Below, piece by piece: positions 37,969 to 49,165 of a DNA stretch of 64,000 nucleotides (positions within the stretch are counted from its first letter, which is position 1; the number at the start of each line of letters is the position of its first letter). Made by a program: the position numbers and the translations under genes. The notes beneath the pieces are model-generated. The model was not told the DNA's origin. It made no database searches and saw nothing but the letters and a program-made list of their open reading frames with translations. Source of the stretch: Pelodera strongyloides (Eukaryota; Nematoda; Chromadorea; Rhabditida; Rhabditidae); the NCBI GenBank assembly GCA_036852015.1, contig JAANDG010000055.1, positions 248,001-312,000 on the forward strand, written 5' to 3'.

Positions 37969-39350
37969 CTATTTGAGCTCTACTCCAAAACCATGTCCTA
38001 GTTCCTTCAAAGCAGCCAGAATAATCTGTCTGTCCAATTCTCGAATTCTATTGTGCAGTTCCCTGGCCATCTGGTTCTTCTCTGTAGCCGGACGGACGTT
38101 TCTCACCGGAATATGCTGCTTAACAGCCATAGCCCAATCGCCTCCACTATTATTCACATCATATAGGATGTTAGCTACGGCAGTCAGGGTAAGGTACTTG
38201 GTCCCACTCTGCCAGTTCACATATTTATCAAGAGGCAGGCGTAGTGCCCGTACACCATCTTGTTGTGCAGTCACCAGAGAGGCGTGGGGATGGATTCCCT
38301 TTTCGGGGACACGGTCGACGATACCGCCAAGCACATAGACATGGTCGTCCTCTACCTCAGTCAACTCGTCGTCGGCATGAGGACTTAGGTAGACTATCCG
38401 GTCTTGGGGAAATAAGTCAGTGTAGTTTTGTGATGAAACAACTGCTCCTATAGAATATGGCGACTGAAGAACGGACAAATGTTTCCGCAGCAACTCGGAA
38501 TACCTAAAAACAGAAAAAGGATAAATTACAGCGACAGTTACAGCGCAGAATTACAACTAAACCTAATTGTTTTACTCTTCACGTCTTCACGCTCGGGTCT
38601 ACCGGATGGGCTAAATTTTTTGCAATGAAGACACTGTCGATTCTATTCCTAATGTCTTCGCATTATAAACTGTATAAAAAATGAAGCCTACCTTTGATTC
38701 TCCGACATCCAATTGGCAAAATACACGGGCCAGGGATGATGTTTGTCCCGATTTGAAGACAGAAGATATCGGAGTTGAGCAGCAGTTAAATTCGCTCCTC
38801 GAGGCGATAATGCGGACAGAAAACGACAGTCCACAACCAGTTTCGGTCCATCATTTAAGCGAAATGCTCGCTCCTGTCCTAGCCACGTAGAATTACGCTC
38901 CCATGATGTCAAAACAGCCGGGTGAATATTAAATAAACCATCCTTTGTGCTAATATGAGCACTCGTCACCGGCTCAAAAACGGGTCGTTCTTTCTTCTGC
39001 CTCAACTTTTCCCTCAAATCCTTCTCCTTTTCGATCTCACACTTTCGTAGAAACTTGAGATGGTCTAGTCGATGTTTCAAGTTGGGACATTCAAGTAGTG
39101 CACGCCAATCAGATGCATTCAATGTGGAAGGAAATAAGGGCAATAGACGTGATAGAACCTGTACTTCCCGTTCAAGCACGAGCAAGTTAGGGTGATCGGC
39201 AGTCGAAAACGATGTTAGTATCTCCTTAGAAAGATTGGCTTGAGGTTTTGCATCGCTCCAAATAAGAGGTGAAACAGGAATGTTCTTGACTCCGGCAGAT
39301 CGTTTGGCCCTCCAAAGGATTCGTCGCCACCAATTTCCAATGTATTCCAT
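37969..39350 (-). CDS. TRMT10C: TRMT10C-like SPOUT methyltransferase, mitochondrial RNase P subunit
   Basis: Two exons, 38692-39350 and 37969-38503, in phase, 397 aa (human TRMT10C is about 400 aa). The N-terminus is basic and aromatic (MEYIGNWWRRILWRAKRS), consistent with mitochondrial import. A predicted helical, Lys/Glu-rich stretch (KCEIEKEKDLREKLRQKKE) precedes the catalytic domain. The TRM10/SPOUT domain follows, with PWPVYFANW, LFPQDRIVYLSP, VYVLGGIVDR, RLPLDKYVNWQSGTKYLTL and ILYDVNNSGGDW. RLPLDKY..W.SG.K.LTL is the TRMT10C pattern and differs from the cytosolic TRMT10A/B pattern. In animals the protein methylates N1 of purine 9 in mitochondrial tRNAs with SDR5C1, and with PRORP it cleaves tRNA 5' leaders. 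The ATG follows a splice acceptor by only 2 nt. The gene lies in the same orientation just upstream of FoxN. Confidence 0.95.
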
Positions 39351-40689
39351 AGCTGCATAAAGAAGCACACAATACTCAGTTTAAAAACAAGGCAACAACG
39401 AGTAAAGTTATAAGCAAAAAGGTCAAAGAATCAATTCGAAAAGAAGCATTTGTCCATATTTGTTTTCAAATTTTTCAAATGAAAAGGGCGGAGCGACAGC
39501 CTGTGCGTTCGACGCAGATTTAGAACATCCTTGGACCGCCCAAAACATTGAGTGTTTCCGCAAATCTGCAATATTTCGCAATAAATGTGAATATTTCATA
39601 TGGGAAATTATAAAAATATTACAAAATACGGAAAATTTTAAACACACTTACCAAATAAATATGATGAAAACACGGAAAAAAATACGGGCAATACGAGATC
39701 ATACAAATGACCAAAATACGTTTACAAGTTTGCGTAGCAATGTGGGGATATTGTATAGAAAGGGAATGTCTTGATGATCATTGAAAAGGGTCTTTCTTGC
39801 CGTGACTTGATTGTGATCGAAATTTGTATGGATTCGAACTCCTCTCCATGACCATGATAATTCTCTAATACGGCTGTTCCATGTAACATCTGCGTCTCTG
39901 AAGAAGCATGGAAATTCCAAGAAAAACGTATCTCCAGTAAAATCTTTATGTACACTGGATATTGACGACACCGAAACATGCACGAACACCAAATTACACA
40001 GTGAATAATTATACACTAGGCAAATTGACGGTAATCAACGAAAGGAAATCATTAAGTTCGCATACGCATAGAAGATAGAAACTAGAGAATAAAATTAAAA
40101 TAGGTAGTGGAGAGTGGAGAAATCACAGATCTTGAGTCGATTTACGATTACGATTACAAAATTCAACGAAAAGCAGATGACCCAACTATGGATCCAGCAA
40201 CATTTCTATGCAAAAAAGCTACATAAACAATATCAGCTTGCACAAAATGTGTTATATATATAAAAAAACTAGGGTTAGAAAAATATAAAATAATTAAGCA
40301 ATTAAGAAATGTAATCTGCATGTCGCCAATCACAAAACGATAATTAGGTAAAAGTAAAGCATAGCAAGACGAAGGCGAAGGCAAGGGGTTATTTGCACGC
40401 GTGTGATTGAATCCCCATATCCACAGCTCGCCACTTGTTTGATTATTCCCCGACGCTAGGGACCGTTACCAGAGAAGGCTGAAAATAAAAAAGTTGGGCT
40501 GACAAGTAAAACACGTAAATGATTCATATACGCACGTTTTGAGGAGCTATGCACCCTTCAGTTTAGGAAATGGGAATTTTACCATTTAAAAGTGGTTAGG
40601 GCGAACAGGAACAGTGACATGTGGTAGAATTTTATTGGCAAGTTCCGCGCTGAGAGATCCAAAAAAAGACTGAAAGTAGAAGAAATTAG

Positions 40690-40848
40690 ACTAGACTGGT
40701 GCGGGTGATTTTTGAAACATATGTATTTATGGTTAATCATCATAGATGGGGCCCTGGGGTCGGATTTTGAACTATACTCATTTGCCTATGTGAATATTGT
40801 TGCTCAACATACGTTTAAAAACCGGCAGGTATTTCGCTTTAAATTATA
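40690..40848. mobile_element. MITE family A-like, left end decayed
   Basis: Right end AAAAACCGGCAGGTATTTCGCT-TTAA is intact. The left keeps GGGTGATTTTTGAAACATA only. Confidence 0.6.
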
Positions 40849-41179
40849 TACTTAATTCATATCCAAAATATACCCTTTTTTCATATACAAAATCCAAACT
40901 TAATTTTTAACATCCTACGTTTTTACAGTTTAAAAAAAAAAGAGAATGTGAATCGCACCATACATCAACGCTCGCTGGTCGCTCAATTGACGTAGATCAT
41001 GGGGCAAAGGTTGTTCGCATGTACCAGAGATAGCTTCAGTTACAAAGGTTCGCTCTGGAATAACATGGATGACACCCCGACAAAAATACCGTGTTGTACA
41101 TATTGGAATCGAAACCGCGTCGGCCTACTGCGCCCTCGAGAGTCGGCAGTTCTCACTCTTCCAGCTACCTATGCTAACG

Positions 41180-41410
41180 GTCAACTTAGCGTTCACGAAG
41201 CAGAAGGCTACATCAGAAAACCGGCAGCGTTGGTAGTGAAACTAAGTCAATCTGAGGTCGTATTCACCAACACGCAGGGAGCCCGCCCCCTAGGGTCACG
41301 GTGAGCTCTGAATCTCTTCCGCTCCCGCACTCTCTGCGTATACTCGTTAGCTCCTTTGGGAGGCCAGGGTCCAGGGAGGGCTCCCTGCGTGTTCATGAAT
41401 ACGGCCTCAA
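41180..41410. repeat. Imperfect inverted repeat
   Basis: GAGGTCGTATTCACCAACACG..CAGGGAGCC at about 41,253-41,286 is mirrored at 41,373-41,410 (GGGCTCCCTGCGTGTTCATG..GCCTC). The stretch between is GC-rich. No gene evidence in 39,360-41,440 otherwise. Confidence 0.6.
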
Positions 41411-41444
41411 ATGTTCCGAGTTGTTCGCGGAACCGATGTAAGAT

Positions 41445-43093
41445 TTAAGAAAATTTGTGCAGTTACATTTCAAAAAAAGCATGTATTACATCAGATTATA
41501 GGTTGATATTTCAGTAGTTTTTTTCTGTTCAATCACAAACGTGTCACTTTATCTACGGTAACCGTAACTTATGCCAGCAGCGCCCGTTAACTACGGTAAC
41601 CGGTGATGACGTCAGCAAACACATGTTCACGAACATGTACATGAAAGACAACAACTAATGATACGAAAACTAAACGCGCACATTTAAGAAAATAGGTGCA
41701 GTTACATTTCAAAAAAAAGCATGTATTACATCAGATCATAGGTTGATATATCAGTAGTTTTCTTTTTCTGTTCAATCACAAACGTGTCACTTTATCTACG
41801 GTAACCGTAACTTATGCCAGCAGCGTCCTTTAACTACGGTAACCGGTGATGACGTCAGCAAACACATGTTCACGAACATGTACATGAAAGACAACAACTA
41901 ATGATACGAAAACTAAACCCTAAACGCGCACATTTAAGAAAATTGGTGCAGTTACATTTCAAAAAAAGCTTGTATTACATCAGATCATAGGTTGATATAT
42001 CAGTAGTTTTCTTTTTCTGTTCAATCACAAACGTGTCACTTTATCTACGGTAACCGTAACTTATGCCAGCAGCGTCCTTTAAAGGGACGCGGTCACCGTT
42101 TTGACCCTTATGTATAGTTTGTGTTTTTATTAACTGCACAGTATGAAAAACCTAATGTTGGAAAAAATCCGACGAAAAACGCTGTTTTCAGCGAGAAATT
42201 CATTGATTAAAAAAGTTGCGTCCGATCCAAGGTCCACAGTTAGCCATAGAAAACCAAATGTTATAATGCCCGCGAGGTATTCGACCGATTAATTAGTGGA
42301 ATAACGTTCGTCGAGTCATTATCAGCACAGCCATATGCTGGACAATTACTAGGGTTACGGTGCGTATTGGTTCGAGGACGAAATTTTTCGCCATCATTTT
42401 ACTCGCTGTTGCCGCATTTCTTGCAAAACATTTTCCCAACACTATGCGTTATAAATTATGAAGATAATAAAAACACAAAGTATAAATAAGGGCCAAAACG
42501 GTGACCGCGTCCCTTTAACTACGGTAACCGGTGATGACGTCAGCAAACACATGTTCACGAACATGTACATGAAAGACTACAACTAATGATACGAAAACTA
42601 AACGCGCACATTTAAGAAAATTGGTGCAGTTACATTTCAAAAAAAGCATGTATTACATCAGATCATAGGTTGATATATCAGTAGTTTTCTTTTTCTGTTC
42701 AATCACAAACGTGTCACTTTATCTACGGTAACCGTAACTTATGCCAGCAGCGTCCTTTAACTACGGTAACCGGTGATGACGTCAGCAAACACATGTTCAC
42801 GAACATGTACATGAAAGACAACAACTAATGATACGAAAACTAAACGCGCACATTTAAGAAAATTGGTGCAGTTACATTTCAAAAAAAGCATGTATTACAT
42901 CAGATCATAGGTTGATATATCAGTAGTTTTCTTTTTCTGTTCAATCACAGACGTGTCACTTTATCTACGGTAACCGTAACTTATGCCAGCAGCGTCCTTT
43001 AACTACGGTAACCGGTGATGACGTCAGCAAACACATGTTCACGAACATGTACATGAAAGACAACAACTAATGATACGAAAACTAAACGCGCAC
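41445..43093. repeat. Five-copy 237-bp tandem array
   Basis: Units start near 41,448, 41,685, 41,937, 42,613 and 42,850 and the array stops at about 43,093. Each unit contains TGACGTCA, AACCGGTGATG, and the inverted pair ACATGTTC-AC-GAACATGT. Units differ by only a few bases, so the array is young. The third unit is split by the element 42,083-42,514. No gene overlaps it. Confidence 0.93.
42083..42514. mobile_element. TTAA-flanked MITE inside the tandem array
   Basis: Ends AGGGACGCGGTCACCG / CGGTGACCGCGTCCCT, 432 bp, with TTAA at 42,079-42,082 and 42,515-42,518. Neighbouring array units show the intact target CAGCGTCCTTTAACTACGG, so insertion and target duplication are certain. The target is that of piggyBac-like transposons. 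Confidence 0.9.
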
Positions 43094-43471
43094 ATTTTAC
43101 CGCAACACGTTCAAGAATTTCGTAGTTACAGTAGCATACATTCATTTAATCCAGCTACAGTATATGCACGCCTGCTAAAATTTCTCGCAAATGATTTTAC
43201 AGTTTTACACTACAGACTACAACTCGCGCAAAACTCAGTAAAGTTACGTTTTCAACCAAGCAGTTTTGCAGCAGTCATGACGAATGAAAAAATCGAATTT
43301 TATTTAATTTTATTAACTTTATTAACCCACAACACAAACAAACACATAAAAAATCAATGGTATAAATATGTAGCTGTAAACAAAAACTATATGGTGTACA
43401 CCGTGGAAGATAATCGAGGTACTTCTTACATTAGCCCACTGAGGGCTTTGAAAAAAAGAGATATCGATTAA
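43070..43471 (+). other. Long open frame at the edge of the tandem array, doubtful
   Basis: A 133-codon frame begins inside the last partial 237-bp repeat and continues to TAA at 43,469 (RSYSSIHSFNPATVYARLL, YISPLRALKKRDID). No splice context or family was recognised, and the plus strand here is A-rich, which favours minus-strand transcription. It is listed because it is the longest frame in the gap. Confidence 0.15.
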
Positions 43472-43842
43472 TACATTAACCTATTTCGAAAACAATTAAA
43501 AACATCTAATTACTGCTAGAATAGCTAAGATATGTCTGAGAGAGTTATAGAGAGAAAGAGGGAGAGAGGGAAAGAGAGAGAGAGAGATGACATTCAGATG
43601 TTTCCCTAGTCCTTTACAATTAAACTAAATGCTGGATACATTTATTTTTGAGGAACCTCGAACTACATCTGCTACAAAATAGGGTTCTCAAAACAAAAGT
43701 ATCCCAGATATACAATTCCTATATAGACTACCACTACTACCATGTCACTACCATAAGTTTGCTTAGTGAAACCCTCCCTACTACGCCCATTGTACTATCC
43801 CTAATGTACTAATCACCCACCACTAAGGCCCGCAAACTCACC

Positions 43843-44690
43843 TCCTCGCCTCCGATCCAGTCCCGAATCTCCACCTCTTCCACGAGCCGCGCTCCTCCTG
43901 CCGCTCCCCGGCAACACGTTCGTCCCGTCGTGTCGCCGATTGTCGTGCTGCCGACCCACGCCAAGGTTGGGCCAGCACTTGTGGCCTGGGCACCAGGCCC
44001 TAGCTCACTTACCCTTTTTCACACCCAGGCAGTCCCCTTTCCGGGGGAGTCTTGCCCAGGCCGGCATCCCATTTGGGATGCGCTCATTTACATTTTACCC
44101 GAGTCATTGCTTACTTACCTGATTTCCTTGGTATTCGGGGATCCCTACGACGTGTCCGCGGAAGAGCCAGTCTACCGGACGAGCGTCGAAGCCGAAGCAA
44201 ACTGAAAATGTCAAACATTGCAGAACAAATAACGTATTCGTAGGCGTGTAATTTCAAGAATGAGAGAGAATTACAGTACTTTATAAATGAAGTTAATGCA
44301 GTCATGTAATCTACGCAATATGAGTAAACAGTAATGCGGTCAATTCAGAGTAAACAAATTACTAAACTCAGAAAATAACATCCTTTTTTGGCACAAGATG
44401 GAATTACAGTACTTTATAAATGAAGTTAATAAATTAAATACTACAGTACATATTGACTACGGTAAGTGGTTGGAAAGCGGGACGTGGAGATATCATAAAT
44501 ACTAAAAATTTTGTAACCACGATTAATTTGCAAGTCATCTTTAGTAAAGTACCAACCGTTGTAGTTCGCGATATCGCCCCTCGCGTCCTAGTCAATCTCC
44601 TTCTCCCAATAGCCGATAGCGTAGCCGATGATCCTAGCATCTTGGTAGAGGCGCCATGGTTGATCATTCCGAGTTAAAATGGAACATATT
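43843..44690 (-). CDS. Possible minus-strand exons of an unrecognised gene
   Basis: Three exon-like blocks read leftwards. At 44,455-44,690 one frame is open across about 75 codons except for a single TAG near 44,591 (RLYQDARIIGYAIGYWEKEI before it, YNGWYFTKDDLQINRGYKIF after it). At 44,118-44,203 a block between CAG and GTAAGTAAG reads DARPVDWLFRGHVVGIPEY. At 43,843-43,940 an Arg/Gly-rich block ends at GTGAGT. A further donor-bearing block lies at 44,010-44,070. I could not connect these in one phase. The A-rich plus strand here fits minus-strand transcription. No family recognised. Confidence 0.3.
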
Positions 44691-45224
44691 AGGAAAATAA
44701 AGAAACAATAAACAAACATCAAAAAAATCAATAAGTAATCTAAGTTAAGCGAAAATATCCAATAATTAATCAAAATTGAAGCTAGACTCCAACATACATA
44801 CATCTCAAAGAGATAGAATACATTAGAAACAAGAAATATAAAGTTTTACAATAAATAAAAACAATAAACATAGAAAACTCGCCTCAAAAGTCGATTCAGG
44901 GAGCAGGCCAAGTGATGATCATGCAAATTTTTATCATCATCTGTAATCGGAAAATCAATAATACCGTATAGTGACGACCAACCTACCGTAGTTACATCGC
45001 ATAGTGTAGGCACGTCTCACAAAAAAAATTTTTTCGCCGCAGCAATCAAATTACACAGTAGGTAGAGTGAAGAGAAGCGAGAGTGTCAGAGACCAAGAAA
45101 CACTACGGTTTACTCCAAATGACGAAATCCACGCAATTTTAGAATTTTATTTTTGTGCAGAAAAAAAGGCAAACTTTGCTCGCATTTTTTTCGCTTTAAA
45201 GTTATCGCATCAGAATTCCAAACC

Positions 45225-45520
45225 CCTACGGAGATTTCTACAGGTCTTGCGAAGATTTGTCTAATACATCATAAGCCTCTACACCCAGTGGTTTTTCTGA
45301 AAAAACATCACAAGTTTATTTTTCCATGACTTCCAGAAAATGGCCCAGATGAGTAAAATTATTTTTTGAAAATTTAACGTCATGGGATCTGAATTTAAAC
45401 CACCTACGGAGTTTTCTACAGGTTTTTTGAACATTTTTGTCATATAACACTTCCCACCATTTCCAGTGGTTTTTCTGAAAAAACATCACAAGTTTATTTT
45501 TCCATGACTTCCAGAATGGT
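45225..45520. repeat. Two-copy direct repeat, about 175-bp period
   Basis: CCAGTGGTTTTTCTGAAAAA and the following ACATCACAAGTTTATTTTTC occur at about 45,290 and again at about 45,466, each preceded by a CTACGGAG..TTTCTACAGG segment. No gene evidence. Confidence 0.8.
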
Positions 45521-47949
45521 CGATTTTTAACAACAAGGTTTCTACCTTGTTGCTGACCTTACAATGTTATGATGACCACCATAGGCCATAAAATGAGTCC
45601 CGTCAGTCCCGTGAAAGGCACTTTGAGTATATCCCGGACTACTTACCCTATTTAGACTTAGAGTTTATTGTAAAAATCCGTCGTATTGACATTACTATTG
45701 AATACAAATATACTTAAGTTGATATGTGGGCTGGCACATAGACGTAGAATTAGCCACAATAATGACTTGTGGTTAGAGATTATGTTTATATCACGCGTAT
45801 ATTCTAGCCCAACTAAAAACTCTTTACAAATACCGGCTGAGCAGATTCATGAGGTTCTGATATAGTCATGGTCCCTTATGACAAACTCTAATAATATCTT
45901 CGTCACATCACAGTAATAAATATTTTCCTCAATTGCTTTCTTTACCATATGTGTGCCCATTTGTATGTATTCAGCTGACAATTCTTCTGGTCAGCAAACC
46001 TCACTTACAGTAAACCAATGAGTGGGGCAAAGAGTTAATACTAGTTACTGGAGCCCATTTTCTTTATTTTTTTTTGACAGAAATCACAAGTATTCCAACG
46101 GCTGCCATCGCGAAATAAAACAATGCAGTTGTTTCTAGTAGCAGACGGCTGTATCCGTACGGCTCTCTACGTCACGGCTAAGGCAGCTCACTGAAGGTTT
46201 TATACCTCACCTAATTTGGCAGTTGTCCTCTTGTTCAGTAGTTTTAGTCAATATTCTTTGAAGCAGAGGATTCATATTGATATTTTTTTTATTGCTTTTG
46301 AGGCTTCTAAGACCTATCAACAAAGAGCGTCGCAAGATGCTTTAAACATGATCAACACAAAATTTAATTCCGTAACCACTACAAAAACCCAGCTGTTGTC
46401 GTTATCCTTGTTCTGTGCAAGAAGCATAAAGTTCTTGCAAACATACGAAATTGGTGTGCAAGCCGCGGCTGCGTGAGAACGGTGTGCAAACTGAAAATGC
46501 TCTCGAAATAGGAATGGCGTGCAATTTTGCCAGCCGATATCACGCAAAAAACCTGCAGCGGAAAGGCGTGAGTACGATGTGCAATAAGCAACTTTACTTC
46601 TTTACATCGTGCAAGCGGCATGGTTACGGCGTGCAACTGGTATGACAGAACATTGCCCTTTCCCCAGCGCATGACGCCTGCCTGCCGTAAGTTTGTCCCA
46701 ATTTTACCTTTGTAAGGTGTCCACGGGACGGGATCTTTAGACTTTATAGCTTTTTTGAGCCATTCTTCAAGCGTTATATAGGTGCGAACTTACTTACCGC
46801 ACTGATATCCCCTGCTATGGGTTATGCAAGCAGGTGAAAAAGGTGGGTTAGATTAGACGTCGAAGCAAGTTTAAATAGTCGTGTGCAGCCGAGAAGAGGA
46901 CTATATATGATTTGTTGCTAACTACATAACAAATTACGGTCAATTTTGAGGTTTGTTAGCGTAGAACCTTGATCTGTAGAACAGGCTCTTATATGGTAGA
47001 ACACATTTAGGGACCATTTGAAATTTTTTTTTTACCAAAGCAAAAACATAAATTTCGTTATCCCACCTAAATCTAGTATTTCCACTTCTTTACAAATTCA
47101 CCACCTGTGTTAGACTTCAAATGAATAGGATTTGCCATTTTGTCAAGTATTTTTCTCAATTCGTTCCTACATTGAAGTAGAAAGTAGGTGCGATATTTTT
47201 AATAATGTTATTTAGAATATTAGCACTTACGAATTCCCTTAGAAAAATCGCAATTTACTTAAAAAAGCGTATTAAACTTCATTGTAAACAAAAAAACTGA
47301 ACTTAGAGAAGTTGTTTAAACAGTGCGCATTGGGCCGGTAGTACATGCCCCACATTTCGTTGCGAACGCGCGTAGCTTAGCCCCGCCCGCCCAAATGCCC
47401 ACCGGTTACCAACTGTGATTATTTAACAACTTTCTCTTTTTATTCTAACGAATGTTTTGTGCGTCGTAATGACATGTTATAGAACATCTCCAAACAGCAT
47501 AAACCTCGAGCCCAGACATCGGTCCGTTGGGCTACACTCCATCATTAGCGTGATCAGCTTTATTTCATTCAGTAACTTTATTCACTCATAAGCAAGCATG
47601 CAGAATCCTGAAAACGCAGTCCATACGCCCATGCCAAATCTAGTAAAGCGGCAGACTCACATTTTTTTAAGCCAGTGTGGTATTTCTGCAAAATATTAGG
47701 AACAAAATGTGGTTAACTATGGGTGTGAGGATTATAAGACGCAGTGTTCACTGTTCCTCGTTGTGCATTTTTATATCATGTAACAAGTCATGTGCAAATT
47801 AGTTGTGTACAGTTTTTTTGCGGTTTGTTTTATCGGAAATGAACCTTGGGTTTTATACCTTACCCTTCACTTTTCAGATGGCTGCTCCTCAGTTTGTGGG
47901 TAGTGTAGTAGTGTTCCCTTGGAAGAGTTAGTCGGAAACTCATTTGCTA

Positions 47950-48189
47950 AGAAAAAAGAGCCTACTCACATTCCAAAAGCCGTGCAGGTATCGTTTCCTT
48001 TGAATGCATCATTTTCCTTTACATGAAGTAGATATAAGATATGCTACTGCTAACATTAAATTAGTTCTAAGATGCCTTACCCTTTTCACTTGAAACTCTA
48101 TTAATTGTCGGTTTATCCCAGATATTTGGCCTTCCCGAACCCACCAAGGAGGACGTCTTATAGCGGCCACAATGGAGAACCGTGCTGTA
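47950..48189 (-). CDS. Possible first exon of a small gene, unrecognised
   Basis: A minus-strand ATG at 48,189 opens a 40-codon block (MTAFTARFSIVAAIRR, WWVREGQISGINRQLIEF) ending at a good donor (AAAAGG then GTAAGG) near 48,080. A possible second exon lies at about 47,970-48,000 before GTGAGTAG. The block is basic and could be a mitochondrial presequence. It is alone, contrary to the T-rich plus-strand bias, and the joined frame runs into a stop, so it may be chance. Confidence 0.22.
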
Positions 48190-49165
48190 AAAGCAGTCAT
48201 TTCGGGTTCGTTCGTTTATTCGTGTTTTTGTTTTGGTTTTGGGTTTTGGTTTGAATTGGTGAAAGATGCTTTAGCGGGAGACTAAGATTCCTACACGTCG
48301 AGGTCGAGTCGCGCGAGTCTCCGCCAAAAATAGCTGAACAAAAGTATCTAAGTATCTGTTTGAAGTACCTGTATGAAGTATAAAGTATAAGCACTTCCCG
48401 AACGGGAATGAGGTAAAGATCCCGTTCGGGTTAAGACTTTTCCGAAATGTTCTAGTTAATGCGTATGCTGAGTATCGCGCTATCATTTATACTAGAGCTA
48501 TACGCTCAAGAGTTATAAATCACCGAAGTACTTTAAATATGACTGTATATAACAATCAAGTATATTTCTTCAGTTTGCACACCATTATCAAACATTGTGT
48601 AGGTGTTGGTAGTTTTAAGTTATCTCCTGTTGCTTAGTGTTCAGTGTTTTCAGTAGTTGCTTCACTGCACTCTGTTTATTTTACAATATCTCTTCTATTC
48701 TGTCTTGTTTGGCATAGATCCAACACTTTTTCTTAGGATGTTCTGATTTTGCGGAGTGGCGCGTTCAACATCTGCGGCAGCCGAGTGCGCATATATGACC
48801 GATATGTGACGTGCCAGACTGTCCTCCGGCCAACTGACATCTAAGAGGTAATCTAATCTCCTTCGAGTGTTCAAATATTTTCAACTGTAGAATATATGAA
48901 TGACAATTGCCGATAGCATCGCTAGTCTTATCACGGTCATTTTCTTGCGTCCCATGTGTCCGTTGTTTTTTTTCATCAATGGATTTATCCACTGGGGATT
49001 TAAATTGATACGTAACAATAGAGTCATTTTTTACAGTCGGTGGTCTTGTTTCAATTTTGACGAGCGATGCTCGCTGTTGTCGCTGTTGTTTTCTTTTCTC
49101 TTCCGTGTTTTTAGTATTTGTGTTGTGCTGTGTACAGTGTTCTGTTCTGAGATAAACTGTTTCAG

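Larger units (their letters stand above)
44700..48900. other. Mostly intergenic, little visible
   Basis: Apart from the direct repeat at 45.2-45.5 kb and the doubtful exon at 48.1 kb, nothing coding is supported. Between 46,450 and 46,640 the word GTGCAA preceded by GGC, GGT or GAT occurs six times at irregular spacing. Base skew changes from A-rich to T-rich on the plus strand around 46-47 kb. Confidence 0.4.

Noticed and set aside
40999..41304. 101-codon plus-strand frame
   Set aside because: Ends within an inverted repeat, and has no recognised motif or splice context.
41445..43093. CRISPR-like array
   Set aside because: Units are 237-bp direct tandem copies without unique spacers, in animal-type DNA.
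46451..46645. 64-codon frame with periodic GTGCAA words as a regulatory array
   Set aside because: Spacing is irregular and six short matches can arise by chance.
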